Below the pieces are notes generated by a model. It did no database searches, was not told where the DNA came from, and was given only the letters and a program-made list of their open reading frames with translations. A stretch of DNA of 64,000 nt from positions 5,022,001 to 5,086,000 of the forward strand of contig NZ_JBBOCT010000001.1 in the NCBI RefSeq assembly GCF_038002605.1. The letters run 5' to 3'. The position numbers and the translations under genes were made by a program. Source of the stretch: Bacillus sp. FSL K6-3431 (GTDB lineage: Bacteria > Bacillota > Bacilli > Bacillales > Bacillaceae_C). Positions 57,473 through 64,000 of the stretch are shown here, piece by piece. How positions within the stretch are numbered: the stretch's first letter is position 1; each line of letters starts with the position of its first letter.

Positions 57473-59071
57473 TTAGTAAGGATCGGCTTCTTTTCCTTTG
57501 TCCTGGGCTTGATCGACAGCTTTGTCTGCTTCAATTGTACTCGTATGTTCTTTAGACTCTTTTTTTGCAATCTCTAAACTTTCTTTTATTCTTCTTCCGT
57601 ATTCTTCGTCGGCTTTTAAAAGATGCTCGATCATTAGCTTCTGAATATGTGGTCGGCACACGGATAAAGCGTCTGTTAAGTTGGATATCAATTCATCTTT
57701 TTCCCATTCTTCGAAACTACGGTACGTATCGCCTGTTTGCCCAAAATTATTTTCGCGATCAATTCTTTCCCTTGTCAAATTTGCATTATAATGTGGTTGA
57801 TGTTCTTTTCCAGACTGTTCGGCTTGTTTAAACCCACCGAGAGAGGAAGGTTCGTAATTTACATGTGGATTTTTGCCTTTCGTATACTCTGTTTGGTAGC
57901 TCATTTGCCCCCCATGTTGGTTTGAACCTACATGTTTTTTCGCCGCATTTATAGGGAGCTGTAAGTAGTTAGTTCCTACACGATGTCTCTGTGTATCTGA
58001 ATAAGAGAATGTTCTACCTTGCAACATTTTATCATCAGAAAAATCAAGTCCATCGACAAGAACGCCTGTACCGAATGCCACTTGCTCCACTTCATTAAAA
58101 TAGTTTTCCGGATTTTTATTCAATACCATTTTTCCAACTGGAAGGAATGGAAATTGTTCTTGTGGCCATAATTTCGTATCATCAAGAGGATCAAAATCCA
58201 GCTCTAAGTGCTCATCGTCACTCATGATTTGTACATTTAATTCCCATTCGGGATACTCGCCATTTTCGATTGCTTCATATAAATCCTGAGTTGCGTGGCT
58301 GACCGTTTTTGCTTGAATCTTTTCGGCATCTTTTTGTGTCAAATTCTTAATATCATTATTTAACGGTTCCCAATGATATTTGATTAAAACGGCTTCACCT
58401 TGCTCATTTACCCATTTATACGTATTTACACCAGATCCTTGCATTTGCCGATAGTTCGCTGGAATCCCCCACGGAGAAAAAACGAACGTAATCATGTGAA
58501 GTGTTTCAGGTGACTGCGAAACGAAGTCAAACATTCTTTCCGGATCTGGTAAATTTGTGACTGGATCAGGTTTGAAGGAATGTATCATATCTGGAAATTT
58601 GATGGCATCACGAATAAAAAATATTTTTAAATTATTACCAACTAAATCCCAGTTTCCATCTTCGGTATAGAACTTAACGGCAAATCCACGTGGGTCACGT
58701 GCTGTTTCCGGTGATTCCATACCACCTATAACAGTAGAAAATCGGACGAAGACAGGTGTTTGTTTTCCAGCTCCTTGGAATACTTTTGCCCGAGTGTAAC
58801 GAGAAACATCTTCTTCTCCAGCTTTTCCATATGTTTCGAAATAGCCATGTGCGCCTGCTCCTCTAGCATGGACAACTCGTTCCGGAACACGTTCCCGGTC
58901 AAAATGGGTAATCTTTTCAATAAAGTCATAGTTCTCAAGTGTTGCAGGTCCCCTATTGCCAATTGTTCGAGTATTTTGGTTGTCTGTGATAGGATGTCCT
59001 TGTCTCGTCGTTAACATATCATTGTTTTCATCTGTATTCACATTTTCATTTGAATTATCGATACTTGTCAT
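57473..59071 (-). CDS. katA: Catalase
   Basis: This 532-residue haem catalase destroys hydrogen peroxide. The active-site His lies in [17 protein letters not shown] (about 68-84), the distal Asn in [20 protein letters not shown], and the proximal Tyr region is [20 protein letters not shown]. It carries a C-terminal extension of about 35 charged residues beyond the core. GGAGGAG precedes the ATG. An AT-rich imperfect palindrome upstream on the minus strand (near ATTATTGATTATA) could be a PerR box, unproven. It stands alone between terminators. Confidence 0.95.
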   Translation of the reverse strand: MTSIDNSNENVNTDENNDMLTTRQGHPITDNQNTRTIGNRGPATLENYDFIEKITHFDRERVPERVVHARGAGAHGYFETYGKAGEEDVSRYTRAKVFQGAGKQTPVFVRFSTVIGGMESPETARDPRGFAVKFYTEDGNWDLVGNNLKIFFIRDAIKFPDMIHSFKPDPVTNLPDPERMFDFVSQSPETLHMITFVFSPWGIPANYRQMQGSGVNTYKWVNEQGEAVLIKYHWEPLNNDIKNLTQKDAEKIQAKTVSHATQDLYEAIENGEYPEWELNVQIMSDDEHLELDFDPLDDTKLWPQEQFPFLPVGKMVLNKNPENYFNEVEQVAFGTGVLVDGLDFSDDKMLQGRTFSYSDTQRHRVGTNYLQLPINAAKKHVGSNQHGGQMSYQTEYTKGKNPHVNYEPSSLGGFKQAEQSGKEHQPHYNANLTRERIDRENNFGQTGDTYRSFEEWEKDELISNLTDALSVCRPHIQKLMIEHLLKADEEYGRRIKESLEIAKKESKEHTSTIEADKAVDQAQDKGKEADPY

Positions 59072-59153
59072 TTTACTTTACTCCTCCTATATATGTAAAT
59101 GGAACCCTTGTATCTGTAATAGGATGAGCATATATAATCAATAATATTAAAAA

Positions 59154-59180
59154 AGAGTCAAAAAGTATCTTTTGACTCAC
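59154..59180 (-). terminator. Terminator after ysdB
   Basis: GAGTCAAAA / TTTTGACTC hairpin ends with a T run on the minus strand, immediately after the ysdB stop. Confidence 0.82.
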
Positions 59181-59570
59181 TTAATGTTTATTTTTAGCGA
59201 TTAATTCTTTAATTGGGCTTTTCCAATCAATAACTGCATTCGGGTATCTCAGCTTAATTTCATTTTCAATCATCATAAAATCATCGTAAGATATGCCTTG
59301 CAGTACATCTTGATTATGAGGCCAGATAAAAATAGATACGACATCAAAGGCGCGCTCAGTCGAACCCAAGTACTTTTCTCCTTCAAACATGGCTCCTTTA
59401 TGTGTGACGAGAAAATTTTTGCGAATATTATCTGGAATATCATAGAAATAAAATTTATTTTGTTCATGAGCAGATTCTAGTTTGCGTTTGGGATCTAAAA
59501 TAAATTTCACTATTTTGTATAAAAAGTATATGATAAGCGCAAAAATTGCAATTCTTAATAAAATGATCAT
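59181..59570 (-). CDS. ysdB: Sigma-W pathway protein YsdB
   Basis: This protein of about 129 residues has one N-terminal membrane helix (MIILLRIAIFALIIYFLYKI). The YsdB-type body follows: PKRKLESAHEQNKFYFYD, then KNFLVTHKGAMFEGEKYLG and the end RYPNAVIDWKSPIKELIA. In B. subtilis YsdB affects sigma-W activity. ATG 59570 has GGAGG seven bases upstream; the longer frame from 59621 runs through that site. Confidence 0.88.
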   Translation of the reverse strand: MIILLRIAIFALIIYFLYKIVKFILDPKRKLESAHEQNKFYFYDIPDNIRKNFLVTHKGAMFEGEKYLGSTERAFDVVSIFIWPHNQDVLQGISYDDFMMIENEIKLRYPNAVIDWKSPIKELIAKNKH

Positions 59571-59653
59571 CGCAAAGCCTCCAATTGGTTCATTTACTTC
59601 AGTATACGGACAAGGAATCAAAAAGTTTCATTTTTTGTTATAATTAATTTGAA

Positions 59654-60075
59654 GAGGATGTTCAAAAAGTCACCAAATGATAAACGGCGAATTTCTTCGT
59701 TGGCATAGGTAACGTACTTCTACTAAGGAAAAGGAACCTCTGTTAAGGAAAAGGAACCTCTGTAAGGAAAGAGGACCCTCTGTTAAGATCGCTCACGTCC
59801 TGTGAGCAACACAGAGGCCAGCACGTCGTGTGCAAGTACGTCCTGTGAGCAACACAGAGGCCAGCACGTCGTGTGCAAGTACGTCCTGTGAGCAACACAG
59901 AGGCCAGCACGTCGTGTGCAAGTACGTCCTGTGAGCAACACAGAGGCCAGCACGTCGTGTGCAAGTACGTCCTGTGAGCAACACAGAGGTCAGCACGTCG
60001 TGTGCAAGTCTGATCCTCAAAACCTTCTCGCCTCGAACTTCTTGTTTCTAATTTGGCACCTTTTTGAACACGTAC
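59654..60075 (+). repeat. MITE-like dispersed repeat, copy F (422 bp, with amplified core)
   Basis: The terminal inverted repeats of the 154-bp element are intact (GAGGATGTTCAAAAAGTCAC; GGCACCTTTTTGAACACGTA). Between them lie three 20-base units based on AAGGAAAAGGAACCTCTGT (59724-59783), then GTTAAGATC, hairpin GCTCACGTCCTGTGAGC, and five 43-base units. Outer flanks match copy D. It lies between ysdB and the dUTPase-like gene and ends 20 bases before the latter. Confidence 0.88.
59796..60010. repeat. Five tandem 43-bp units inside copy F
   Basis: Units start at 59796, 59839, 59882, 59925 and 59968. Each begins CGTCCTGTGAGCAACACAGA and ends GCACGTCGTGTGCAAGTA; the last unit differs by GGTCAGC and a final C. 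Each unit holds one ACGTCCTGT and one ACGTCGTGT core, the latter within hairpin GCACGTCGTGTGC. There are no unique spacers, so it is not CRISPR. Copy D has a single unit. Confidence 0.93.
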
Positions 60076-60094
60076 TAAAAGGAGTGAAAAAATC

Positions 60095-60586
60095 ATGACA
60101 TTACAAGAATGGTTTGCAATACAAGATAAACTAGATCGTTATATTGAAGATGAACATGGACTACAAAAAGAAAACTTAGTAGAGAAAAAAATCTTAGCAT
60201 TGCTTGTTGAAATTGGTGAGTTAGCGAATGAAACGCGATGCTTTAAATTTTGGAGTAAAAAAGATGCTTCCGAACAAGCGGTTATTTTAGAAGAATTTGT
60301 GGATGGTGTCCATTTTATTCTATCGCTAGGAAATGAACTTGGATTTTCAGATAGAGATATTTCTATTGTATCTTCGGAAGCAAATGAAGAATTAGTGCAG
60401 TGCTTCTTGAAAATTTATCATCTTGTAGATAAGCTAAGGCAAACAAGAGCAGGAGAAGATTTTGAAGGGTTATTACGTCAGTATTTTATACTTGGACAAT
60501 CACTAGGTTTTTCAATTGATGATGTACAAACAGCGTACAAGAAGAAAAATGAAGTGAACTATAAAAGACAGCAGGAAGGTTATTAA
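60095..60586 (+). CDS. All-alpha dUTP pyrophosphatase-like protein
   Basis: This 163-residue helical protein belongs to the all-alpha NTP pyrophosphatase (dUTPase 2/MazG-like) group. Magnesium ligands are in LALLVEIGELANETRCFKFW (EIGE) and EEFVDGVHFILSLG (ExxD). It should hydrolyse dUTP to dUMP and keep uracil out of DNA; exact nucleotide preference is inferred. AAAGGAGTG precedes the ATG by a slightly long spacing. The gene starts 20 bases after repeat copy F, whose end may contribute to its leader. Confidence 0.82.
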   Translation: MTLQEWFAIQDKLDRYIEDEHGLQKENLVEKKILALLVEIGELANETRCFKFWSKKDASEQAVILEEFVDGVHFILSLGNELGFSDRDISIVSSEANEELVQCFLKIYHLVDKLRQTRAGEDFEGLLRQYFILGQSLGFSIDDVQTAYKKKNEVNYKRQQEGY

Positions 60587-60593
60587 CTTCGGA

Positions 60594-60636
60594 AAGACTG
60601 GCAGTTGGCGTAATTTAGCCGCTGTCAGTTTTTTTA
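60594..60636 (+). terminator. Terminator after the dUTPase-like gene
   Basis: ACTGGCAGTTGGC / GCCGCTGTCAGT pair with small mismatches and are followed by a T run. Confidence 0.75.
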
Positions 60637-60878
60637 GTTTAATAAGAAGTGTTCTATGTCTAACCTTGGCACACGGGATACAGTATACTTTTTTGTTACG
60701 GCTCTTATGATATATCTACAATGAATAAGCGCACGCGCTACGTATTCATGCGTCCCATTTTTAGACTCCTTAGTATTGTGCTAATGTTCATTAGCTTTGT
60801 CTATGTTAATTTTTTTAGATAAAAATATAATTAGCATTAGTTATGAAAAAATGAAATATTCACAAGGGAGATGGAAAG
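60637..60878. other. Intergenic region before the dioxygenase gene
   Basis: No gene is seen. A short GC palindrome GCGCACGCGC near 60729 stands out from the AT-rich surroundings; no clear promoter is identified. Confidence 0.35.
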
Positions 60879-62279
60879 ATGATGAATCAAGCGCCAGTTT
60901 TATTGACAGACGAACAAATGCGAGAGTTTATTACAAAAGGTTATCTTGTGTTAAAAACTGACTTTTCACCAGAGTTTCATGAGGAACTGATGGAACAGCT
61001 AAATCAAGTTTACGAGAAAGAAGGAAATCCAGGTAATAATTTATTGCCGAGAGTGCCAGAAATACAAGAAGTATTCAAACATCCTGCTATTGATGGAGCA
61101 TTACAAAGTGTTATAGGGCCAAATTATTTAATGCATACACATCGCCATGGGCATTTTAATGCAACTCCTAAACCTGGTGGATGGCATAAGGATAGTTACT
61201 GGGGGTATAACAGAATGCGCAATCATCATCCGTGGTGGGCGATGATTATGTATTTTCCGCAAGATACGCCTCCAGAATTGGGACCTACAGCTGTCATGCC
61301 AGGCACACAAAATTATGAATCACGTGTTTTTCAAGCCGATGATATGAAAGAAGAAGCACTGGCAAGTGGTGAAGCAGGAACATTTATTTTGATTCATTAT
61401 GATATTTGGCATAGAGCAACAGCTAATACACTTGGCCAGCCGCGTTATATGCTGAAGTTTGAATTTATGAGAACGGAGGCGCCTACTACTCCGAGCTGGA
61501 ATAATGAAAACGCTAAATGGCAAACACCATCATCAGCAAGCGAGTTGTTCTACCAACACGAAGATATGTGGGAAGAAACATGGAATTGGCTTACAGGAAA
61601 AATTGGTAGTATTGCTGAAACGAAATTAACTAGCGATATAGATCAGCTTTCAGAAATATTAGTTGCTGGAAATGAACCAGATGCGATCAATGCAGCATAT
61701 CAATTAGCCGGTTCAGGGGATGAAGGAATTGATATTTTGGCAGAAGCGTTATATGCTGCACGATTAAAAGATTCTAGACTTGCTGCTTATGCATTGTCTG
61801 TCGCAGGGAAAAAAGCTATCCCACATTTAGAAAGTGCATTGGAAAGTAAGCAAGATCATACAGTGGCAAATGCTGTATTTGCGCTTGGGGAACTTCGTCA
61901 ACATGCATCCTCAACTATTCCGAAGCTAAATGAATTGATCGGTCATTCTTCTTTACATGTTCGTCACACAGTCGTTGATGCGTTAAGCATGATTCAAGAG
62001 CCGACAGAAGCTGCGATTGTTGGATTAATTCGTGCATTAAAAGATGAAGATGTTCAAACCAGATTTACTGCTGGACTCGCACTTTGTCGCTTTGGTGTGG
62101 AAGCAGATGCAGCGGTTCCGTATCTAGCAGAAGCATTGAAAGATGAGGATCGATATGTAAGAGGTCATGCTGCTGAAGCACTTTATTTTATTAATACAGA
62201 AGCAGCAAAAAAAACATTAATTGATTTCCTACTTGCGTCAAGATGGTGCCCATCCACCACCCCGGCAAGCACATTTTAA
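60879..62279 (+). CDS. Phytanoyl-CoA dioxygenase domain fused to HEAT repeats
   Basis: This 466-residue protein has two parts. Residues about 10-200 form a PhyH-type Fe(II)/2-oxoglutarate dioxygenase. Iron ligands are H103 and D105 in GGWHKDSYWGY and H178 in YDIWHRATAN, and R189 in QPRYMLKFEF would hold 2-oxoglutarate. Residues about 250-455 are HEAT-like repeats, with paired helices such as AVPYLAEALKDEDRYVRGHA. The substrate is unknown; the family hydroxylates small molecules or natural products. It has no signal peptide. ATG 60879 follows GGGAG. An AraC-type regulator gene faces it. Confidence 0.85.
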   Translation: MMNQAPVLLTDEQMREFITKGYLVLKTDFSPEFHEELMEQLNQVYEKEGNPGNNLLPRVPEIQEVFKHPAIDGALQSVIGPNYLMHTHRHGHFNATPKPGGWHKDSYWGYNRMRNHHPWWAMIMYFPQDTPPELGPTAVMPGTQNYESRVFQADDMKEEALASGEAGTFILIHYDIWHRATANTLGQPRYMLKFEFMRTEAPTTPSWNNENAKWQTPSSASELFYQHEDMWEETWNWLTGKIGSIAETKLTSDIDQLSEILVAGNEPDAINAAYQLAGSGDEGIDILAEALYAARLKDSRLAAYALSVAGKKAIPHLESALESKQDHTVANAVFALGELRQHASSTIPKLNELIGHSSLHVRHTVVDALSMIQEPTEAAIVGLIRALKDEDVQTRFTAGLALCRFGVEADAAVPYLAEALKDEDRYVRGHAAEALYFINTEAAKKTLIDFLLASRWCPSTTPASTF

Positions 62280-62280
62280 G

Positions 62281-62445
62281 AATTTAAGTGGAAGTGCCCG
62301 TTGATAAGGTATGCGAGGGACCTGCACGATACAAGTCCCTCGACATTACCACAGGATGTGGCGATATATCCTTAATGATCCGAGGCGAAGGCAACACGAA
62401 GAACGGAAGCGGCTTACAGATATTTCAATGAGTAAACCACTTCTG
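62281..62445. repeat. Intergenic hairpins incl. inverted hairpin-repeat member
   Basis: CGAGGGAC (62314-62321) pairs with GTCCCTCG (62335-62342). Next comes CCACAGGATGTGG (62349-62361), whose complement CCACATCCTGTGG, preceded on that strand by AAGGATATATCG, fits the hairpin-pair repeat family. The region separates two convergent genes. Confidence 0.6.
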
Positions 62446-62451
62446 TTTTTT

Positions 62452-63288
62452 CTATAGACCATATAAAACCATTTCTCGATATTGTGAAGGTGAAAAGCCG
62501 ATTTGTTCACGAAACATCCGCGAAAAATAAGAAACTTCCATTCCGATCGCATCTGCAACATCTGAAATATTTTGATCTGTAGTAGCGAGAAGATGCCTTG
62601 CTTTTTCCATGCGACGTTGATTCAAGAAACGAATGGGAGAGGTACCAGTGAACTGCTTAAATAGTTGAATAAAATAATTTGGGTGAAAACCAGCTATCGA
62701 CGCCATTTTTTCAATCGATAAATTCTCAGCTAAATGAATTTCTACATAATTGATCATTTGATCTATTTTTTCAAAAGATGGGTTAGAAAAAGGCTGCGAT
62801 TTCATCTGTCCACTATTTTCCAGCATTAAAGCTATTAATTGTAATAAAATAGAATGCATACGAAACAAAGAGGAAAGAGAATGTTCTCTTGAAAGACGTA
62901 TTAGCTGCTCAAATAATTTTTTTATGTATATGCGGTCATCTACCTTTATAAAAAGAGGTGCTTCTACTAAGTTAAATAAGTCTGAATCCCCTACTTTTGC
63001 GGTAAAATGACACCAATATTTATCAAACGTATTATCAGTTGTAATACCATATGATTGCTTTGTACCAGCGGGCAATAAATAAAGCTCGTTGGGATTTGGG
63101 TAATATACTTGATTGTCCACTTTCACAAAGCCAGTTCCAGATTTAATAAAATAAAGTCTATTAAAATCGGGAATGTAGTCTGCTGCCCCCCATGTAAGAG
63201 GTACTTTTGTTGTTTCAACAATGGAAACATGGAGTTGGACATTTGCAATATACTTTTTCCAAAAGAGCGTGTCGGTTTTATCCATCAT
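62452..63288 (-). CDS. AraC family transcriptional regulator
   Basis: This 278-residue regulator has an N-terminal cupin-like sensing domain (about 20-165, LYFIKSGTGFVKVDNQVYY and LYLLPAGTKQSYGI). The C-terminal pair of helix-turn-helix motifs (about 185-275) includes LSIEKMASIAGFHPNYFIQL and ISDVADAIGMEVSYFSRMFR, with EQIGFSPSQYRE. It probably activates genes in response to a small ligand, often a sugar or related compound. It is convergent with the dioxygenase gene and divergent from the M42 peptidase gene. Two ATG codons (63288, 63285) are possible. Confidence 0.88.
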   Translation of the reverse strand: MMDKTDTLFWKKYIANVQLHVSIVETTKVPLTWGAADYIPDFNRLYFIKSGTGFVKVDNQVYYPNPNELYLLPAGTKQSYGITTDNTFDKYWCHFTAKVGDSDLFNLVEAPLFIKVDDRIYIKKLFEQLIRLSREHSLSSLFRMHSILLQLIALMLENSGQMKSQPFSNPSFEKIDQMINYVEIHLAENLSIEKMASIAGFHPNYFIQLFKQFTGTSPIRFLNQRRMEKARHLLATTDQNISDVADAIGMEVSYFSRMFREQIGFSPSQYREMVLYGL

Positions 63289-63486
63289 ATCATTTCATCC
63301 TGTTCTTTTGAAATATCGTTTGTAATAGTAATATTCGTGACTTTTCGATAAATTCCTGTTTTTTTCTTTTGGGATACCTTAAGCATATACTTTTTAGCTA
63401 GGATATTAGCTTCTTTTTTGTGTTCCACCTGGGATTATCATTATAATAGAAGGTGATCAAATCTTGAAAAATAGGGAGGGCCTAAG
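63289..63486. promoter_or_regulatory. Divergent promoter region araC-type / M42 peptidase
   Basis: Nearly 200 AT-rich bases lie between divergent genes. TTGTGT, 18 bases and TATAAT (ending about 35 bases before the peptidase start) is a plausible rightward promoter. The leftward one is not clear. Confidence 0.45.
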
Positions 63487-64000
63487 ATGACTAAGCTTGA
63501 TGACACATTAACAATGCTCAAAGATTTAACAGATGCTAAAGGAATTCCTGGTAATGAATATGAGCCACGTGAGGTAATGAAGAGATACATAACGCCATAT
63601 GCGGATGAAGTGGATACCGATAATCTTGGAAGTTTGATTGCCAAGAAAAGTGGTGAAGCAAACGGCCCGAAAGTAATGATTGCAGGTCATTTAGATGAAG
63701 TAGGTTTTATGATTACACAAATCGATAAAAAAGGCTTCTTGCGTTTTCAAACCGTCGGCGGTTGGTGGTCGCAAGTAATGTTAGCACAACGGGTTACAGT
63801 TGTTACAAAAAAAGGCGATATTACTGGTGTAATTGGATCAAAACCACCGCATATTTTAACTGCCGAAGCTCGTAAAAAACCTGTTGAAATAAAAGATATG
63901 TTTATCGATATTGGTGCATCTAGCCAGGATGAAGTAAAAGAATGGGGTGTACGACCAGGGGATATGGTCGTTCCTTACTTTGAATTTACTGTCATGAATA
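63487..64000 (+). CDS. M42 family glutamyl aminopeptidase, N-terminal part (cut by window edge)
   Basis: The first 171 residues of an M42 metallopeptidase are present; no stop is reached before the right edge. The start [20 protein letters not shown] and the metal-binding [14 protein letters not shown] (His and Asp) are conserved. The beginning of the inserted PDZ-like domain ([20 protein letters not shown]) is visible. GGGAGG precedes the ATG at seven bases. It resembles B. subtilis YtoP. Such enzymes trim acidic or bulky N-terminal residues from peptides. Confidence 0.88.
   Translation, partial: MTKLDDTLTMLKDLTDAKGIPGNEYEPREVMKRYITPYADEVDTDNLGSLIAKKSGEANGPKVMIAGHLDEVGFMITQIDKKGFLRFQTVGGWWSQVMLAQRVTVVTKKGDITGVIGSKPPHILTAEARKKPVEIKDMFIDIGASSQDEVKEWGVRPGDMVVPYFEFTVMN

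Noticed and set aside
58726..59144. Several short frames on both strands across the katA 5' region
   Set aside because: They are shadows of the catalase frame, which has all haem and active-site motifs.
59796..60010. CRISPR array
   Set aside because: The units are directly adjacent with no unique spacers, and no cas genes are nearby.
59743..60096. Open frame of 117 residues on the minus strand (and a nested one at 59793-60020) with cysteine-rich repeated peptide
   Set aside because: It lies wholly within the tandem 43-bp repeats of copy F. The apparent peptide periodicity is a by-product of the DNA repeat, and there is no ribosome binding site.

Overview
This is a chromosomal window from a low-GC, endospore-forming member of the Bacillales, close to Bacillaceae. 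The evidence is the gene order. It follows the Bacillus subtilis ytcI-to-ysdB segment almost gene for gene (nadK2-sppA-yteJ-ytfI-ytfJ-tpx-ytxK-ackA-moaB-argGH; ytkL-ytoI-ytpI-nrnA-ytrIH-dnaE-ytsJ-accDA-pfkA-pyk-fxsA-ytvI-ytwI-citZ-icd-mdh; polA-mutM-ytaF-coaE-nrdR-dnaB-dnaI-ytxC-thrS; infC-rpmI-rplT-ysdA-ysdB). Several sporulation genes are included (ytfJ/gerW, ytrH, ytrI, ytvI, ytaF, ytxC). I cannot name the genus. I see no rRNA, tRNA, prophage, intact insertion sequence or CRISPR array.

Layout. 1-10.2 kb: the 3' part of an acyl-CoA synthetase, a RarD-type permease, NAD kinase, SppA, YteJ, YtfI-YtfJ, thiol peroxidase, YtxK, acetate kinase, an EcsC-family protein and a decayed moaB. 10.6-13.3 kb: argGH behind a clear sigma-A promoter with a likely arginine-repressor site. 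13.6-22.2 kb: UspA, alanine dehydrogenase, an M24 peptidase, YtkL, YtoI, YtpI, NrnA and YtrHI. 22.4-39.3 kb: DnaE, malic enzyme, a GntR regulator, AccDA, PfkA, Pyk, FxsA, YtvI, YtwI, CitZ, Icd and Mdh, linking malate, pyruvate and acetyl-CoA to glycolysis, fatty-acid synthesis and the TCA cycle. 39.4-47.6 kb: a MaoC-like protein, HflK/HflC, PolA, MutM, YtaF and CoaE. 47.9-56.6 kb: NrdR, the DnaB/DnaI primosome loaders, YtxC, T-box-controlled thrS, a YusW-like lipoprotein, and the infC-rpmI-rplT operon with its leader and an AUU start. 56.6-64 kb: a TVP38 membrane protein, catalase, YsdB, an all-alpha dUTPase-like protein, a dioxygenase-HEAT fusion, an AraC regulator and the start of an M42 aminopeptidase.

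The genes are mostly housekeeping; the unusual material lies between them. Three dispersed repeat families fill the intergenic regions. (1) A MITE-like element has imperfect terminal inverted repeats. Three copies are exactly 154 bp, one is collapsed to 76 bp, and two (198 and 422 bp) carry a foreign core. (2) A paired-hairpin family keeps the loop core (ACRTCSTGT type) while its arms change in a compensatory way. (3) A GTGAAC...AACATCG family supplies the stop codon of the upstream gene in two of three copies. The 422-bp MITE copy contains family 2 amplified into five 43-bp tandem units. Other points of note are a Tpx without its resolving cysteine, loss of moaB, hflKC in the place where B. 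subtilis has phoPR, and a perfect 35-bp palindrome splitting pfkA from pyk.
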